The notes under the pieces are model-generated. The model was not told where the DNA came from and searched no databases. It saw only the letters and a list, made by a program, of their open reading frames with translations. 64,000 nt of DNA. Source: Marinomonas algarum (GTDB taxonomy: Bacteria > Pseudomonadota > Gammaproteobacteria > Pseudomonadales > Marinomonadaceae). The translations under genes were made by a program, and so were the position numbers. This document shows, piece after piece, positions 41,303-55,269 of the stretch (positions are counted from its first letter, which is position 1; each line of letters starts with the position of its first letter). The stretch lies in the NCBI RefSeq assembly GCF_020532605.1, contig NZ_JAJATW010000012.1, positions 1 through 64,000 of the forward strand, read 5' to 3'.

Positions 41303-42526
41303 TTACTTAATGATTTTCGCTACAACACCAGCACCTACTGTACGACCACCTTCACGGATCGCAAAACGTAGACCTTCGTCCATTGCGATTGGGTGAATTA
41401 GTTCAACAGTCATCTGGATGTTGTCACCAGGCATAACCATTTCTACGCCTTCTGGAAGAGAACAAGCACCAGTTACGTCAGTTGTACGGAAGTAGAACTG
41501 TGGACGGTAGCCTTTGAAGAATGGTGTGTGACGACCACCTTCATCTTTACCCAACACGTACACTTCAGCTTCAAACTCAGTGTGAGGAGTGATTGAACCA
41601 GGCTTAGCCAATACTTGACCACGCTGCACATCTTCACGCTTAGTACCACGTAGAAGAATACCACAGTTCTCACCAGCACGACCTTCGTCTAGAAGCTTAC
41701 GGAACATCTCAACACCAGTACAAGTTGTCTTTGTAGTATCAACGATACCAACAATTTCAACTTCTTCTTGAATTTTGATGATACCGCGCTCAACACGACC
41801 AGTAACAACCGTACCACGACCTTGGATAGAGAATACGTCCTCGATAGGCATGATGAAAGCACCATCGATAGCACGCTCTGGCTCAGGAATGTACTCGTCT
41901 AGAGTTTCAACCAATTTCTTAACGGCAGTAGTACCCATTTCATTGTCGTCTTCGCCGTTCAATGCCATCAAAGCAGAACCTGGGATGATTGGAGTGTCAT
42001 CACCTGGGAAGTCGTATTCAGAAAGAAGGTCACGTAGTTCCATCTCAACCAATTCTAGCATTTCTGCGTATTCTTCAGAATCCGCACCGCCACAGTCTTC
42101 AGCCAACAAGTCAGACTTGTTAAGGAAAACTACGATGTATGGAACACCTACTTGGCGAGAAAGAAGGATGTGCTCACGTGTCTGAGGCATAGGGCCGTCA
42201 GTCGCACCACAAACAAGGATAGCGCCGTCCATTTGAGCAGCACCAGTGATCATGTTTTTAACATAATCGGCGTGTCCTGGGCAGTCTACGTGTGCGTAGT
42301 GACGAGTTGGAGAATCATACTCTACGTGTGAAGTAGAGATAGTGATACCACGCTCACGCTCTTCTGGAGCATTATCGATACCGTCAAAAGCAACAGCGGT
42401 TCCGCCGAATACTTCTGCACATACGCGAGTCAATGCTGCAGTTAGGGTTGTTTTACCATGGTCAACGTGACCAATTGTGCCAACGTTAACGTGCGGTTTA
42501 TTACGTTCAAATTTACTCTTTGCCAT
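41303..42526 (-). CDS. tuf: elongation factor Tu
   Basis: EF-Tu carries aminoacyl-tRNA to the ribosome. The 407 residues show GHVDHGKT (G1), the switch [19 protein letters not shown] (G3) and NKSD (G4). After G4 comes an insert of about ten residues ([18 protein letters not shown]), which I recall from Pseudomonas EF-Tu and which is absent from E. coli. It is the only tuf in the window: the second copy expected near the tRNA-Trp/secE block is missing. It follows fusA by 35 nt. Confidence 0.98.
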   Translation of the reverse strand: MAKSKFERNKPHVNVGTIGHVDHGKTTLTAALTRVCAEVFGGTAVAFDGIDNAPEERERGITISTSHVEYDSPTRHYAHVDCPGHADYVKNMITGAAQMDGAILVCGATDGPMPQTREHILLSRQVGVPYIVVFLNKSDLLAEDCGGADSEEYAEMLELVEMELRDLLSEYDFPGDDTPIIPGSALMALNGEDDNEMGTTAVKKLVETLDEYIPEPERAIDGAFIMPIEDVFSIQGRGTVVTGRVERGIIKIQEEVEIVGIVDTTKTTCTGVEMFRKLLDEGRAGENCGILLRGTKREDVQRGQVLAKPGSITPHTEFEAEVYVLGKDEGGRHTPFFKGYRPQFYFRTTDVTGACSLPEGVEMVMPGDNIQMTVELIHPIAMDEGLRFAIREGGRTVGAGVVAKIIK

Positions 42527-42561
42527 GATACATACACCTTAAGAATTAGTAAGTATGATGA

Positions 42562-44655
42562 TTAATCTTCATTTTTGATGATCGCGTCTGCCACACTAGC
42601 CGGTGCTTCAGCGTATTTCTCAAACTCCATTGCATAACTCGCACGCCCTTGCGACAAGCTACGCACGTCAGTTGCGTATCCGAACATCTCCCCTAAAGGA
42701 ACTTCTGCACGAATAATCTTCCCTGACGGGGAATCGTCCATCCCCTGAACAAGACCACGACGACGATTCAGGTCACCCATCACATCCCCCATGTATTCTT
42801 CAGGAGTCACAACTTCCACTTTCATTACAGGCTCAAGAACACAAGGATCAGCATCCGCTGCACCTTTTCTTAAGCCTTGAGAAGCTGCAATTTTAAAGGC
42901 CATTTCATTAGAGTCAACATCATGGAATGAACCATCGAATAACACCACCTTCATACCCAATAAAGGGTAACCAGCAATAACGCCATTCTTCATTTGCTCT
43001 GAAACGCCCCTTTCTACTGCAGGGATGTATTCTTTAGGAATAGCACCACCAACAATCTCGTTAACAAATTCGAGCCCATCTTTATCAGATGGAGTCAATT
43101 TCATTACGACGTGACCGTATTGACCACGACCACCAGATTGACGCACAAATTTGTGATTAACCACCACTTCTTTGCGGATTTTTTCCCGATAGGAGACTTG
43201 GGGCTTACCAATGTTTGCCTCAACCTTGAATTCACGACGCATACGGTCGACAAGAATATCAAGATGCAGCTCACCCATACCGGAAATAATTGTTTGACCC
43301 GTCTCTTCATGCGTTTCCACACGAAAGGAAGGATCTTCTTGCGACAGTTTACCCAACGCAATACCCATTTTATCTTGATCAGCTTGAGACTTAGGCTCGA
43401 CAGCAACCGAAATAACGGGCTCAGGGAACTCCATACGCTCAAGCACTACGACATCGTTCATATCACAAAGCGTATCACCTGTAGTAACAAATTTCATACC
43501 TACAGCAGCAGCAATATCACCTGCTAATACCTCTTTGATCTCTTCACGATTATTTGCATGCATCTGAACCATACGGCCAATACGTTCACGCTTCTGCTTA
43601 ACAGAGTTGTACACCGCATCACCTGATTTCAGCATGCCAGAATACACACGCATAAATGTCAAAGTGCCCACAAAAGGATCTGTTGCTATTTTGAAAGCTA
43701 ACGCTGAAAAAGGAGCCTCGTCATCAGCTGTTCTTGCAACAGGGGTTTCCCCATCCTCGAGCGTACCTTCAATCGCTTTTACTTCAAGCGGTGAAGGCAA
43801 ATATTCTATAACTGCATCCAGAACGGCCTGCACACCTTTATTTTTAAAGGCTGACCCACAAGTCACCAACACTATCTCGTTAGCTAATGTGCGGATACGC
43901 AAACCCTTCTTAATCTCCTCGATGGTTAATTCACCCTCTTCAAGGTATTTCTCCATCAAGTCATCGTTTGCTTCTGCAGCAGCCTCAACCATCTTCTCAC
44001 GCCACTCTAACGCTTCATCAAGCAGATCAGCAGGCACATCCTCAAGTGAGAACGTCATCCCATGATCTTCTTCATTCCACATTATTGTTTTCATCAAGAC
44101 TAAATCAACAACGCCTTTAAAATCTTCTTCAGCGCCGACATTAATCTGAATAGGTACCGCATTGGCACCAAGGCGAGTTTCAAGCTGACGGACAACAGAA
44201 AAATAATCGGCCCCAGTACGATCCATCTTATTGACGAATACCATTCTAGGAACTTCATACTTATTGGCTTGACGCCATACTGTCTCTGTCTGAGGCTGCA
44301 CACCCGAAGAACCACACAGCACAACAACAGCACCATCCAACACACGCAATGAACGCTCTACTTCAATAGTAAAATCTACGTGTCCTGGCGTGTCGATAAT
44401 ATTAACACGGTACTCGTCAAACTGTTTATTCATCCCACTCCAGAAGCATGTTGTAGCCGCTGAAGTAATTGTGATACCACGCTCTTGCTCCTGCTCCATC
44501 CAATCCATTGTTGCAGCGCCATCATGCACTTCACCAATTTTATGAGACAAACCAGTATAAAAAAGAACGCGCTCAGTTGTCGTCGTTTTACCTGCATCAA
44601 CATGCGCACAAATACCGATATTACGGTAGCGGTTGATAGGGGTCTTACGTGCCAC
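42562..44655 (-). CDS. fusA: elongation factor G
   Basis: EF-G drives translocation and, with RRF, ribosome recycling. The 697 residues contain [13 protein letters not shown] (G1, near 17), DTPGHVDF (G3, near 89) and NKMDRTGAD (G4, near 143). Domain IV is marked by the [12 protein letters not shown] segment near 510. It lies in the str order rpsL-rpsG-fusA-tuf, 21 nt after rpsG. Confidence 0.98.
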   Translation of the reverse strand: MARKTPINRYRNIGICAHVDAGKTTTTERVLFYTGLSHKIGEVHDGAATMDWMEQEQERGITITSAATTCFWSGMNKQFDEYRVNIIDTPGHVDFTIEVERSLRVLDGAVVVLCGSSGVQPQTETVWRQANKYEVPRMVFVNKMDRTGADYFSVVRQLETRLGANAVPIQINVGAEEDFKGVVDLVLMKTIMWNEEDHGMTFSLEDVPADLLDEALEWREKMVEAAAEANDDLMEKYLEEGELTIEEIKKGLRIRTLANEIVLVTCGSAFKNKGVQAVLDAVIEYLPSPLEVKAIEGTLEDGETPVARTADDEAPFSALAFKIATDPFVGTLTFMRVYSGMLKSGDAVYNSVKQKRERIGRMVQMHANNREEIKEVLAGDIAAAVGMKFVTTGDTLCDMNDVVVLERMEFPEPVISVAVEPKSQADQDKMGIALGKLSQEDPSFRVETHEETGQTIISGMGELHLDILVDRMRREFKVEANIGKPQVSYREKIRKEVVVNHKFVRQSGGRGQYGHVVMKLTPSDKDGLEFVNEIVGGAIPKEYIPAVERGVSEQMKNGVIAGYPLLGMKVVLFDGSFHDVDSNEMAFKIAASQGLRKGAADADPCVLEPVMKVEVVTPEEYMGDVMGDLNRRRGLVQGMDDSPSGKIIRAEVPLGEMFGYATDVRSLSQGRASYAMEFEKYAEAPASVADAIIKNED

Positions 44656-44676
44656 TGTGTATCCTTCTGGGGGTAA

Positions 44677-45150
44677 TTAGAAACGGTAGTGAGAGAATGC
44701 TTTGTTAGCTTCTGCCATACGGTGAACGTCTTCACGTTTCTTAACAGCAGAACCTTTGTTCTCAGCAGCATCTAGGATTTCACCTGCAAGACGCAAAGCC
44801 ATGGATTTTTCACCACGCTTACGAGAAGCATCCACTAACCAGCGCATAGACAAAGCTGCACGGCGAGCTGGACGTACTTCAACAGGGACTTGGTAAGTCG
44901 CACCACCAACACGGCGAGATTTAACCTCAACCATAGGCTGGATAGATTCTAGTGCTTTTTCGAAGATAGCCATTGGCTCTTCAGTTTTAGCACGTGTTGC
45001 AACAGTGTTAAGTGCATTGTAAACAATGCTTTCTGCAACAGATTTTTTGCCACTAACCATTACGTGGTTAATGAACTTAGCAAGAAGTTGGCTTCCGTGT
45101 TTAGGATCCGGAAGGACCTCACGCTTGGCGACAACGCGTCTTCTAGGCAT
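44677..45150 (-). CDS. rpsG: 30S ribosomal protein S7
   Basis: S7 nucleates the 30S head and represses the str operon in E. coli. I start at the ATG at 45150 ([20 protein letters not shown]), giving 157 residues with GAGGA upstream; the longer frame has no family match. [19 protein letters not shown] is the conserved core (residues 77-95). It follows rpsL by 99 nt, a gap that could hold the S7 control site. Confidence 0.95.
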   Translation of the reverse strand: MPRRRVVAKREVLPDPKHGSQLLAKFINHVMVSGKKSVAESIVYNALNTVATRAKTEEPMAIFEKALESIQPMVEVKSRRVGGATYQVPVEVRPARRAALSMRWLVDASRKRGEKSMALRLAGEILDAAENKGSAVKKREDVHRMAEANKAFSHYRF

Positions 45151-45249
45151 TGCAATATCCTCTTCAGGTTCGCCCGAGACAATCAAATTATTGCTCGGCC
45201 TTACTGTATTAAAAAATTATGTCTAAACGATGTATTAAGTAGCTTATGC

Positions 45250-45709
<460 letters not shown>

Positions 45710-45711
45710 TA

Positions 45712-45737
45712 GGGAGGCGACTAAAAAATCACCTCCC
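45712..45737 (-). terminator. hairpin after rpoC
   Basis: GGGAGG and CCTCCC (45712-45717 and 45732-45737) pair, with two further inner base pairs, around an A-rich loop. On the minus strand the T run lies in the loop rather than after the stem, so it is not a standard intrinsic terminator. It may attenuate rpoBC readthrough into the str promoter region. Confidence 0.4.
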
Positions 45738-45758
45738 TTGCGATTTAACAACAAATAT

Positions 45759-48700
45759 CTAGTCTTTCAGTGCGGCACTCAATGCTTCTTCCACATCGGA
45801 TGCACTTACTGTTGAACTTCCTTCTTTTGCTGCCAATGCAAGCTCTTTCTTACGCTTGCGTTCATTGTGGTATGCCAAACCTGTACCCGCTGGTATCAAG
45901 CGACCTACAACAACGTTTTCTTTAAGGCCACGTAAGTGATCTTTCTTACCAGTTACAGCACCTTCTGTTAAGACTCGAGTAGTCTCTTGGAAGGAAGCGG
46001 CTGATATAAAGGACTCTGTAGCCAAAGAAGCTTTGGTGATACCTAGAAGCACACGCTCAAACTTGGCAGGGAATTTACTCTCTGCTTCTGCTTTCTCGTT
46101 GGCATCTAGAAGTTGAGTGTACTCAACTTGATCACCTTGAATAAGATCCGTATCGCCAGATTCACCGACCTCCACTTTTCGCAGCATTTGGTTAACGATA
46201 ACTTCAATGTGCTTATCGTTAATCACAACGCCCTGTAGACGGTAAACTTCTTGCACTTCATTGGTGATGTAATCAGCTAATGCCTCTACACCTTGAAGAC
46301 GCAAAATATCATGAGGGCTTAGAGGGCCATCGGCGATAATCTCACCTTTTTCCACTTCCTCACCATCAAAGATATTGATCTGACGCCATTTTGGAATCAA
46401 AGTCTCTACTGGATCATCACCATTTTGCGGGGTAATAACGAGACGAATCTTACCTTTTGTTTCTTTACCAAAGCTCACCACACCACTTGTCTCTGCCATA
46501 ACAGCAGGATCTTTCGGGCGACGTGCTTCAAATAGATCTGCCACACGTGGCAAACCACCGGTAATATCTTTGTTACCAATCGACTCTTGCGGGATACGCG
46601 CTAGCACTTCACCTGTCTGAACGGTTGCACCGTGATCTAAGCTCAATAACGCTTTCTCAGGCAACATGTACTGTACAGGTGAATCTGTACCCGGAATCAA
46701 CACAGGATTACCTTCTGCATCAACCACGGCAATCATTGGACGCAAGTCTTTACCTGCAGCAGGACGATCACGAACTTCCATCACTTCAATGGTCGTTAAG
46801 CCAGTCATTTCGTCAGATTGGCGACGAATAGTGACATTCTCTTCCATACCACTGAATTCAAGACGACCTTCCATCTCAGATACGATTGGGTGTGTATGTG
46901 GGTCCCAGTTAGCAACGATTTGACCCGCTGTCACTTGATCCCCTTCACGAACACTCAATACCGCACCGTATGGTAGCTTGTAGCGCTCTTTCTCACGGCC
47001 CGCTTCGTCAGCAATGGCCAGCTCTGAAGAACGAGAAGCAACGACAAGGTGACCTGTGTGACGCTCAATACTCTTCATTTTATTGAAACGAACGGTACCT
47101 GCGCTCTTCACTTGCACACTATCGACCGCAGATGCACGCGATGCTGCACCACCGATGTGGAAAGTACGCATCGTCAGCTGTGTACCAGGCTCACCGATGG
47201 ATTGTGCTGCCACAACACCAATCGCTTCACCAATATTCACTTGATGACCGCGAGCCAAATCACGACCGTAACACTTCGCACAAACGCCATGGCGAGTATC
47301 ACAAGTGATTACAGAACGGATAATCATTTCATCCACACCGGCCGCCTCAATAGTACGAACGTCATGCTCGTCAATTAAAGTGCCTGCAGAAAGAACCAAG
47401 TCACCCTTCGCATCAATCACGTCTTGCGCAACCACACGACCCAGCACTCGCTGACCTAGCGGAACAACAACGTCACCACCTTCAATCATAGCCGCAACGG
47501 AAATACCGTTTGTCGAACCACAATCGATTTCAGTGACTACTAGATCCTGTGCAACATCAACAAGGCGGCGCGTCAAGTAACCAGAGTTAGCGGTTTTCAA
47601 TGCTGTATCGGCAAGACCCTTACGAGCACCGTGAGTAGAGGTAAAGTACTGAAGTACTGAAAGACCTTCACGGAAGTTCGCAGTGATCGGCGTTTCAATG
47701 ATGGAACCATCTGGTTTCGCCATCAAGCCACGCATACCGCCAAGCTGACGCATCTGAGCCACACTACCACGGGCACCGGAGTCAGCCATCATATAAACGG
47801 AGTTGAAGGATTGTTGCTCAACCGTTTCACCCGCTTTGTTGACTGTTGTCTCTTTCGCCAAGTTTTTCATCATGGCTTCAGTAACGGTTTCGTTAGTACG
47901 AGACCATAAATCGATTACCTTGTTGTACTTCTCGCCTTGCGTTACAAGACCATCAGCATATTGGTATTCGATTTCTTTTACTTCCGCTTCTGCTTTCGCA
48001 ATGATATCAACTTTCTCTGGCGGAATAACAAAGTCATCCACACCAACAGAAGAACCAGATGCTGTCGCGTAAGCAAAACCTGTGTACATTAATTGGTCAG
48101 CAAAGACACAACTCTCTTTCAAGCCAACTTTACGGTAACACTCGTTGATCAAGTTCGAGATCGCTTTCTTCTTCATGGTTTGGTTAACCACAGAGAACGG
48201 TAGGCCATCAGGCACAATATCAAACAACAGCGCGCGACCTACAGTTGTATCAGCAATAAACGTCGAAGGTACTTTATCGCCATCTAACGTTGTATCCACT
48301 TGGCTAATACGAACTTTGACTTTGGCATGCAATTCAACTTGTTTCGCACCATACGCACGGTGTACTTCTTTGATGTCAGAAAACGCCATGCCTTCACCCT
48401 TGGCATTGATTTTCTCACGAGTCATGTAGTACAAACCCAATACAACGTCCTGCGACGGAACAATGATTGGCTCACCGTTTGCTGGAGAAAGGATGTTGTT
48501 CGTAGACATCATCAAAGCACGGGCTTCAAGCTGCGCTTCAATCGTCAACGGAACGTGAACCGCCATTTGGTCGCCATCGAAGTCAGCGTTGTAAGCCGCA
48601 CAAACCAATGGGTGCAACTGAATTGCTTTACCTTCAATCAACATAGGCTCAAACGCTTGGATACCCAAACGGTGAAGTGTTGGCGCACGGTTCAACATCA

Positions 48701-49961
48701 CTGGATGTTCGCGGATAACCTCATCAAGGATATCCCACACTTCAGGCGTTTCACGCTCAACCATTTTCTTCGCTGCTTTGATCGTCGTCGCCATGCCACG
48801 AAGTTCAAGTTTAGAGAAAATGAATGGCTTAAACAGCTCAAGTGCCATTTTCTTAGGTAAACCACACTGATGTAGACGCAGTGATGGACCTACAGTAATT
48901 ACAGAACGACCAGAGTAATCAACACGCTTACCTAGCAAGTTCTGACGGAAACGACCCTGCTTACCTTTGATCATATCAGCCAAAGATTTCAGAGGACGTT
49001 TATTAGACCCTGTAATCGCACGTCCACGACGACCATTATCAAGCAAAGCATCAACAGACTCTTGCAACATACGCTTTTCGTTGCGTACGATGATGTCTGG
49101 AGCAGAAAGCTCAAGTAGGCGTTTTAGACGATTGTTACGGTTGATCACTCGACGGTAAAGGTCGTTCAAATCAGACGTCGCAAAACGGCCGCCTTCAAGC
49201 GGAACCAATGGACGAAGATCTGGCGGAAGAACAGGCAATACATCCAGTACCATCCACTCTGGGTTGTTACCAGAATGATAGAATGCTTCAACCAGCTTAA
49301 GACGCTTAGAAAGCTTCTTAATACGAGTTTCAGAATTTGTGCTGTTTAGCTCTTCACGCATGCTCTCAATTTCAGCAGGCATGTCTAGATCACGCAACAA
49401 CATTTGAACCGCTTCAGCACCCATACGGGCATCAAATTCGTCACCGAATTCTTCTAGCGCTTCAAAATATTGCTCGTCGTTTAGCAACTGGCCTTTATCA
49501 AGCGTTGTCATACCTGGATCGATCACAATGAAAGATTCAAAGTACAGAACACGCTCAATGTCACGCAACGTCATATCCATGATAAGACCGATACGTGATG
49601 GAAGCGATTTTAGGAACCAAATGTGAGCAACTGGCGAAGCAAGCTCAATGTGTCCCATGCGTTCACGACGCACTTTCGACAGAGCCACTTCAACGCCACA
49701 CTTCTCACAAATAACACCACGGTGTTTTAAACGCTTGTATTTACCACACAAGCATTCGTAGTCCTTAATAGGACCAAAGATTTTTGCACAAAACAAACCG
49801 TCACGTTCTGGTTTAAACGTACGATAGTTGATGGTTTCCGGCTTCTTAACTTCACCGTACGACCATGAACGAATCATATCGGGTGATGCCAAGCCAATGC
49901 GGATCGCATCAAACTCGTCAGATTGTCCTTGTGATTTTAGAAGACCTAATAAGTCTTTCAT
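45759..49961 (-). CDS. rpoC: RNA polymerase beta' subunit
   Basis: Beta' supplies the catalytic magnesium site. The 1400 residues contain the first zinc site [19 protein letters not shown] near 70-88, the active-site NADFDGDQM near 460 and the second zinc site with [11 protein letters not shown] near 890. The rudder/clamp segments are typical. It follows rpoB by 66 nt. The acidic, alanine-rich end ([13 protein letters not shown]) is as in related gammaproteobacteria. Confidence 0.98.
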   Translation of the reverse strand: MKDLLGLLKSQGQSDEFDAIRIGLASPDMIRSWSYGEVKKPETINYRTFKPERDGLFCAKIFGPIKDYECLCGKYKRLKHRGVICEKCGVEVALSKVRRERMGHIELASPVAHIWFLKSLPSRIGLIMDMTLRDIERVLYFESFIVIDPGMTTLDKGQLLNDEQYFEALEEFGDEFDARMGAEAVQMLLRDLDMPAEIESMREELNSTNSETRIKKLSKRLKLVEAFYHSGNNPEWMVLDVLPVLPPDLRPLVPLEGGRFATSDLNDLYRRVINRNNRLKRLLELSAPDIIVRNEKRMLQESVDALLDNGRRGRAITGSNKRPLKSLADMIKGKQGRFRQNLLGKRVDYSGRSVITVGPSLRLHQCGLPKKMALELFKPFIFSKLELRGMATTIKAAKKMVERETPEVWDILDEVIREHPVMLNRAPTLHRLGIQAFEPMLIEGKAIQLHPLVCAAYNADFDGDQMAVHVPLTIEAQLEARALMMSTNNILSPANGEPIIVPSQDVVLGLYYMTREKINAKGEGMAFSDIKEVHRAYGAKQVELHAKVKVRISQVDTTLDGDKVPSTFIADTTVGRALLFDIVPDGLPFSVVNQTMKKKAISNLINECYRKVGLKESCVFADQLMYTGFAYATASGSSVGVDDFVIPPEKVDIIAKAEAEVKEIEYQYADGLVTQGEKYNKVIDLWSRTNETVTEAMMKNLAKETTVNKAGETVEQQSFNSVYMMADSGARGSVAQMRQLGGMRGLMAKPDGSIIETPITANFREGLSVLQYFTSTHGARKGLADTALKTANSGYLTRRLVDVAQDLVVTEIDCGSTNGISVAAMIEGGDVVVPLGQRVLGRVVAQDVIDAKGDLVLSAGTLIDEHDVRTIEAAGVDEMIIRSVITCDTRHGVCAKCYGRDLARGHQVNIGEAIGVVAAQSIGEPGTQLTMRTFHIGGAASRASAVDSVQVKSAGTVRFNKMKSIERHTGHLVVASRSSELAIADEAGREKERYKLPYGAVLSVREGDQVTAGQIVANWDPHTHPIVSEMEGRLEFSGMEENVTIRRQSDEMTGLTTIEVMEVRDRPAAGKDLRPMIAVVDAEGNPVLIPGTDSPVQYMLPEKALLSLDHGATVQTGEVLARIPQESIGNKDITGGLPRVADLFEARRPKDPAVMAETSGVVSFGKETKGKIRLVITPQNGDDPVETLIPKWRQINIFDGEEVEKGEIIADGPLSPHDILRLQGVEALADYITNEVQEVYRLQGVVINDKHIEVIVNQMLRKVEVGESGDTDLIQGDQVEYTQLLDANEKAEAESKFPAKFERVLLGITKASLATESFISAASFQETTRVLTEGAVTGKKDHLRGLKENVVVGRLIPAGTGLAYHNERKRKKELALAAKEGSSTVSASDVEEALSAALKD

Positions 49962-50027
49962 GTAGTATTCGCCCCACTCATAAGGCTGGGGAGTCTTGCT
50001 CCCCAGCAGGTCAAATGTGATTCGTGC

Positions 50028-53000
50028 TTATTCGGTTTCCAACTCAATATCGATACCAAGAGAACGAATCTCTTTAACCAATACGTTGAAGGACTCAGGC
50101 ATGCCAGGCTCCATTCTGTGATCACCGTCGACGATGTTTTTATACATCTTCGTACGACCATTCACATCATCGGACTTAACCGTCAACATTTCTTGTAGCG
50201 TGTAGGCGGCACCGTATGCTTCTAGTGCCCATACCTCCATCTCACCAAAACGCTGACCACCAAACTGTGCTTTACCACCCAGTGGCTGCTGAGTAACCAA
50301 ACTGTAAGAACCGGTAGAACGTGCGTGCATTTTATCGTCAACCAAGTGGTTCAACTTAAGCATGTACATGTAACCAACCGTTACAGGGCGCTCGAAAGCA
50401 TCACCAGTACGACCATTAAACAACTTAACTTGGCCACTTTCATTAATGCCAGCCAATCGAAGCATACGTTTAATTTCTGCTTCTTTTGCACCGTCGAAAG
50501 CACCAGATGCCATTGGTACGCCACCTTTAAGGTTGCCCGCCAAAGTCAAAATCTCTTCGTCTGTAAAGCTGTCTAGGTCTTCAGTACGAGCGCATTTCAA
50601 GTCGCCTTCGTGGCCGTTGTAGATTTCGTCAAGGAAGCTGCGCAGTTCTGCAACGGCTTCTGCTTTCTCACGTTCTACTGCCAACATTTCATTGATCTTA
50701 CGACCCAAACCTTTAGAAGCAGCACCTAAGTGAGTTTCCAAAACCTGACCTACGTTCATTCGCGACGGAACACCTAGCGGGTTCAACACGATATCAACGG
50801 GATCACCGTTCTCGTCATACGGCATATCTTCAACTGGCATGATCTTAGAGATAACACCCTTGTTACCGTGACGACCGGCCATTTTATCACCAGGCTGGAT
50901 TCGACGTTTGATTGCAACATACACTTTAACGATTTTAAGAACGCCAGGCGCAAGATCATCACCTGTTTGCAATTTACGTTTCTTATCTTCGAATTTAGCA
51001 TCAAGCTCTTTACGACGCTCAATCAAAGCCGCCTGTGCTTTTTCAAGCTGCTCGGTCGCTTCTTCATTAGCAACACGAATTTTGAACCACTCAGGGTGAT
51101 CTAGATTCGCTAGATACTCTTCTGTGATAATCGCGTTGCGAGCCAAACTTGGACCGCCTTCCGCTTGCTGACCCACGAGTGTTTCAGCCAAACGTTCAAA
51201 GGTCGCTTTTTCAACGATACGGAACTCTTCGTTCAAGTCTTTACGAACTTGATCAAGCTGAGATTTCTCGATGAACTTAGCACGTTCATCTTTCTCGATA
51301 CCATCACGAGTAAAGACCTGCACATCGATAACCGTACCGCGTGTACCAGTCTTAACGCGCTGTGACGTGTCTTTCACGTCAGACGCTTTCTCACCAAAGA
51401 TAGCTCGCAGAAGCTTCTCTTCAGGCGTTAGCTGAGTTTCACCTTTCGGTGTTACCTTACCAACAAGGATGTCGCCTGGCTCAACTTCAGCACCGATATA
51501 AACAATGCCAGATTGATCCAGTTTGGACAGAGCGCCTTCACCTACGTTTGGAATATCAGAAGTGATTTCTTCTGGCCCAAGCTTGGTGTCACGTGCCACA
51601 CACGTCAGTTCTTGTATGTGAATCGACGTGAAACGATCTTCTTCAACAACGCGCTCAGATACTAAGATCGAGTCTTCGAAGTTGAAACCATTCCAAGGCA
51701 TAAAGGCAATACGCATGTTTTGGCCCAATGCCAAATCACCCATATCAACAGAAGGACCATCGGCCATGATGTCACCAGAAGCGACCTTTTCACCTTTCAT
51801 CACCAAAGTACGTTGGTTGATACAGGTGTTTTGGTTAGAGCGCACGTATTTCGTCAGGTTGTAGATATCCACACCTGCCTCACCGGCAATCGTCTCTTCT
51901 GAATTAACACGAACAACAATACGGCTCGCATCAACAGACTCAATGACACCGCCACGGGAAGCAACGATACAAACACCAGAGTCTTTCGCGACATTTTTCT
52001 CCATACCTGTACCCACAACAGGCTTATCAGCCTTAAGTGTTGGTACCGCCTGACGCTGCATGTTCGAACCCATTAAGGCACGGTTGGCATCATCGTGTTC
52101 TAGGAACGGAATCAACGACGCCGCTACAGACACAACCTGACGAGGAGAAACGTCCATTAGATTTACTTTTTCTTTCGGAATCAGAGTGGTTTCATGCATA
52201 TGACGCACCTGAACCAACTCATCTACCAAACGGCCTTCTGCATCAACATTTGCTGACGCCTGAGCGATAACATACTTCGCTTCATCAATGGCCGAAATAT
52301 AAACAGTCTCATCTGTCATCTTACCGTCGATAACTTTACGGTAAGGCGTCTCTAGAAAGCCGTAGCTATTCGTACGCGCATAAGTTGACAACGAGTTAAT
52401 CAGACCAATGTTTGGACCTTCCGGTGTCTCGATCGGACAAACACGACCATAGTGCGTAGCATGTACGTCACGTACCTCAAAACCAGCACGTTCACGAGTC
52501 AAACCACCCGGCCCCAATGCAGAAACACGACGTTTGTGTGTCACTTCAGACAAAGGGTTGTTTTGGTCCATAAACTGAGATAACTGGCTAGAGCCAAAGA
52601 ACTCTTTAATCGCTGCGGCAACAGGCTTCGCGTTAAGCAAGTCTTGCGGCATAAGACCATCCGCTTCTGCCATTGACAAACGCTCTTTCACGGCACGCTC
52701 AACACGCACTAAGCCAACACGGAATTGGTTTTCAGCCATTTCGCCAACAGAACGAACTCGACGGTTACCCAAGTGGTCAATATCATCCACCATGCCGTTA
52801 CCGTTACGGATATCCAGCAAGGTTTTCAATACAGCAACGATGTCATCATTATCAAGGATGCCCGCGCCAGTATCTTCATCACGACCTAAGCGACGGTTAA
52901 ATTTCATTCGACCTACGCCGGACAAGTCATAACGATCTTCAGAGAAGAACAAGCTCTGGAATAAACCTTCAGCAGATTCTTTCGTTGGCGGCTCGCCAGG

Positions 53001-54128
53001 ACGCATCATGCGGTAAATTTCAACCAAGGCTTCTAATTGATTACTCGTTGGATCAATACGAAGCGTGTCCGAAATAAACGGACCGTTGTCTAAGTCATTG
53101 GTATAAAGTGTTTCTACTTCTGTGATACCGGATGCAACAAGTGCTTCTAGTAGATCAACAGACAATTCAGTGTTTGCTTCAGAAATCAGCTCACCCGTTG
53201 AAGGATGAACAAGATTCTTCGCCGTCACCTTACCAAGCATGTACTCAAGCGGTACGGAAAGACGCTCTAAACCGGCTTTTTCCATAACACGAATATGCTT
53301 AGCCGTGATACGACGGCCTTCTTCAACGATTAACTCGCCGTTTGCATCTGCAATATCAAATAATGCTGTTTCACCACGAAGGCGATTAGCAACAAGATCC
53401 ATCTCAAAACCATCACGCTGTAAGTAAAAACGTGTTGTTTCAAAGAAAGCATCTAAGATTTGTTCTGTACCATAACCCAAAGCACGCAATAAAATCGTTG
53501 CTGGCAATTTACGACGACGGTCAATACGAACGAAGACGCAATCTTTTGGATCAAACTCGAAGTCCAACCAAGAACCGCGATAAGGAATAATACGAGCAGA
53601 GTGTAGCAATTTACCTGAAGAGTGAGTCTTGCCACGATCGTGATCGAAGAACACACCAGGAGAGCGGTGTAATTGAGAAACAATAACACGCTCGGTGCCG
53701 TTAATAACAAAGGTACCATTGTCTGTCATGAGTGGAATTTCACCCATGTAGACTTCTTGCTCGCGAATGTCTTTGATCGCTTTGTTAGAGGACTCTTTAT
53801 CATAAATGATGAGTCGAACTCGAACACGCAGAGGCGCTGCATAGGTAACACCACGCAACTGACACTCTTTAACATCAAAGACTGGCTTGCCTAAACGGTA
53901 ATCGACGTATTCAAGCGCCGCATTGCCGGAAAAGCTGACCATTGGAAAGACAGATTTAAAGGCCCCATGCAGACCTAATTCCCCACGCTCTGCTAGGCTT
54001 TTGCCTTCTTGCAGAAAATTACGGTAGGATTCAAGCTGAATTGCCAGCAAGTATGGCACATCCAAAACGGGCGGCAGTTTACCGAAATCCTTACGGATAC
54101 GTTTTTTCTCAGTATATGAGTAAGCCAT
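50028..54128 (-). CDS. rpoB: RNA polymerase beta subunit
   Basis: Beta forms half of the polymerase cleft. I start at the ATG at 54128 ([17 protein letters not shown]), giving 1366 residues; the nine-residue upstream extension lacks homology. The rifampicin pocket reads [20 protein letters not shown] followed by [11 protein letters not shown], the wild-type form. [11 protein letters not shown] near the end of the middle third is the catalytic-loop region. A 187-nt spacer with two hairpins separates it from rplL. Confidence 0.98.
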   Translation of the reverse strand: MAYSYTEKKRIRKDFGKLPPVLDVPYLLAIQLESYRNFLQEGKSLAERGELGLHGAFKSVFPMVSFSGNAALEYVDYRLGKPVFDVKECQLRGVTYAAPLRVRVRLIIYDKESSNKAIKDIREQEVYMGEIPLMTDNGTFVINGTERVIVSQLHRSPGVFFDHDRGKTHSSGKLLHSARIIPYRGSWLDFEFDPKDCVFVRIDRRRKLPATILLRALGYGTEQILDAFFETTRFYLQRDGFEMDLVANRLRGETALFDIADANGELIVEEGRRITAKHIRVMEKAGLERLSVPLEYMLGKVTAKNLVHPSTGELISEANTELSVDLLEALVASGITEVETLYTNDLDNGPFISDTLRIDPTSNQLEALVEIYRMMRPGEPPTKESAEGLFQSLFFSEDRYDLSGVGRMKFNRRLGRDEDTGAGILDNDDIVAVLKTLLDIRNGNGMVDDIDHLGNRRVRSVGEMAENQFRVGLVRVERAVKERLSMAEADGLMPQDLLNAKPVAAAIKEFFGSSQLSQFMDQNNPLSEVTHKRRVSALGPGGLTRERAGFEVRDVHATHYGRVCPIETPEGPNIGLINSLSTYARTNSYGFLETPYRKVIDGKMTDETVYISAIDEAKYVIAQASANVDAEGRLVDELVQVRHMHETTLIPKEKVNLMDVSPRQVVSVAASLIPFLEHDDANRALMGSNMQRQAVPTLKADKPVVGTGMEKNVAKDSGVCIVASRGGVIESVDASRIVVRVNSEETIAGEAGVDIYNLTKYVRSNQNTCINQRTLVMKGEKVASGDIMADGPSVDMGDLALGQNMRIAFMPWNGFNFEDSILVSERVVEEDRFTSIHIQELTCVARDTKLGPEEITSDIPNVGEGALSKLDQSGIVYIGAEVEPGDILVGKVTPKGETQLTPEEKLLRAIFGEKASDVKDTSQRVKTGTRGTVIDVQVFTRDGIEKDERAKFIEKSQLDQVRKDLNEEFRIVEKATFERLAETLVGQQAEGGPSLARNAIITEEYLANLDHPEWFKIRVANEEATEQLEKAQAALIERRKELDAKFEDKKRKLQTGDDLAPGVLKIVKVYVAIKRRIQPGDKMAGRHGNKGVISKIMPVEDMPYDENGDPVDIVLNPLGVPSRMNVGQVLETHLGAASKGLGRKINEMLAVEREKAEAVAELRSFLDEIYNGHEGDLKCARTEDLDSFTDEEILTLAGNLKGGVPMASGAFDGAKEAEIKRMLRLAGINESGQVKLFNGRTGDAFERPVTVGYMYMLKLNHLVDDKMHARSTGSYSLVTQQPLGGKAQFGGQRFGEMEVWALEAYGAAYTLQEMLTVKSDDVNGRTKMYKNIVDGDHRMEPGMPESFNVLVKEIRSLGIDIELETE

Positions 54129-54250
54129 CAGCATTCCCCAGCTTGTGCACATTGACGCAAAAGGCCCAAATCAGGCCTTACCATATATGGGAGCATTATC
54201 TCCCACGTGAAAATTCTTTAAGTTTTATTTGAGTTTTAGAAACCCAAAAA

Positions 54251-54276
54251 GGCCGGTGACAATAATGTCACCAGCC
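54251..54276 (-). terminator. rplL-rpoB attenuator hairpin
   Basis: On the minus strand GGCTGGTGACA and TGTCACCGGCC pair over 11 bp (one G-U) around a 4-nt loop and are followed by TTTTT. The position between rplL and rpoB matches the partial terminator known in E. coli, which lowers rpoBC relative to rplJL. Confidence 0.75.
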
Positions 54277-54297
54277 ATTTCGACTATTGGTCGAAAT
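54277..54297 (-). promoter_or_regulatory. second hairpin upstream of the rplL-rpoB attenuator
   Basis: ATTTCGAC (54277-54284) and GTCGAAAT (54290-54297) form a perfect 8-bp stem with a 5-nt loop, directly beside the attenuator. It could be an RNase III-type processing element or an alternative fold; that is inference. Confidence 0.5.
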
Positions 54298-54315
54298 CTG
54301 GAAATACAAGTATCA

Positions 54316-54687
54316 TTACTTGACTTCGACAGAGGCACCAGCTTCTTCAAGCGCTGCTTTAAGAGCGGCAGCATCTTCTTTAGACACGCCTTCTTTAACA
54401 GTCGCTGGAGCGCCGTCAACGATAGCTTTAGCTTCTTTCAAGCCTAGACCAGTCGCTGCACGAACAGCTTTAATTGCATTTACTTTCTTATCGCCTGCAG
54501 CAGTTAGAACAACGTCAAATTCAGTTTGTTCTTCAGCAGCAGCACCTGCATCAGCAGCAGGGCCAGCAGCTACAGCAGCTGCTGCAGATACGCCAAATTT
54601 TTCTTCCATTGCTGAAATTAGTTCAACAACGTCCATCACAGACATTTCTGCTACTGCATTGATGATATCTTCTTTAGTTAGAGCCAT
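54316..54687 (-). CDS. rplL: 50S ribosomal protein L7/L12
   Basis: L7/L12 forms the flexible stalk that recruits translation factors. The 123 residues consist of an N-terminal dimer region ([20 protein letters not shown]), an alanine-rich hinge (about 36-52) and the factor-binding C-terminal domain ([21 protein letters not shown] in part, near 68-88). It follows rplJ by 81 nt. Confidence 0.98.
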   Translation of the reverse strand: MALTKEDIINAVAEMSVMDVVELISAMEEKFGVSAAAAVAAGPAADAGAAAEEQTEFDVVLTAAGDKKVNAIKAVRAATGLGLKEAKAIVDGAPATVKEGVSKEDAAALKAALEEAGASVEVK

Positions 54688-54768
54688 GACTCAGATTCCT
54701 AGCATTCTTAAAATTACCCGAAGGTAATAAAACAAAATATTTATCAAGAAGGGATACGGGATACCGTA

Positions 54769-55269
54769 TTACGCCGCTTCTTGCTCTTTTTGATCGCGAA
54801 CCGCTGCAAGAGTACGTACAAACTTGCTTGTTGCGCCCTGAATAACACTCATCAGTTTCGCAATTGCTTCGTCGTATGTAGGCAGTGTTGCCAAACGATC
54901 AATGTCGCCAGCTGGGATCAACTCACCGTTGAACGCCAACGCCTTTACTTCAAACTCTTTTTGATCTTTCGCGAAAGATTTCAACAAACGAGCAGCCGCA
55001 CCTGGGTGTTCGTTAGAGAAAGCGATCAACGTTGGACCAACAAAGCTCTCAGTTAGACATTCGAAGTCAGTGCCTTCCACTGCACGGCGAGCCAATGTAT
55101 TACGTACTACACGTACATAAACACCTGCTTCACGCGCTTCTTTACGAAGTGCGGTCATGCTGCCCACGGTAACACCGCGAGAATCAGCCACGACTGCAGA
55201 CAACGCAGTTTTAGCAACTTCGCTAACTTCGGCGACAATGGCTTTTTTGTCTTCTAGACCTAATGCCAC
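54769..55269 (-). CDS. rplJ: 50S ribosomal protein L10
   Basis: L10 anchors the L7/L12 dimers to the ribosome and, in complex with them, represses its own mRNA. The 166 residues include [20 protein letters not shown] (29-48) and [14 protein letters not shown]. The start codon is GTG at 55269, with GGAG upstream. It is preceded by a long leader that matches the known L10 leader RNA. Confidence 0.97.
   Translation of the reverse strand: MALGLEDKKAIVAEVSEVAKTALSAVVADSRGVTVGSMTALRKEAREAGVYVRVVRNTLARRAVEGTDFECLTESFVGPTLIAFSNEHPGAAARLLKSFAKDQKEFEVKALAFNGELIPAGDIDRLATLPTYDEAIAKLMSVIQGATSKFVRTLAAVRDQKEQEAA

Noticed and set aside
41303..42526. Ten-residue insert in the EF-Tu G domain as a novelty
   Set aside because: I recall the same insert in Pseudomonas EF-Tu, so it is a lineage trait.
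48300..48860. Long antisense open frame within rpoC
   Set aside because: It lies wholly inside a conserved gene, has no ribosome-binding site and no recognisable domain.
50028..54128. Rifampicin-resistance substitutions in rpoB
   Set aside because: The pocket residues in [11 protein letters not shown] and RRVSALGP are wild type.
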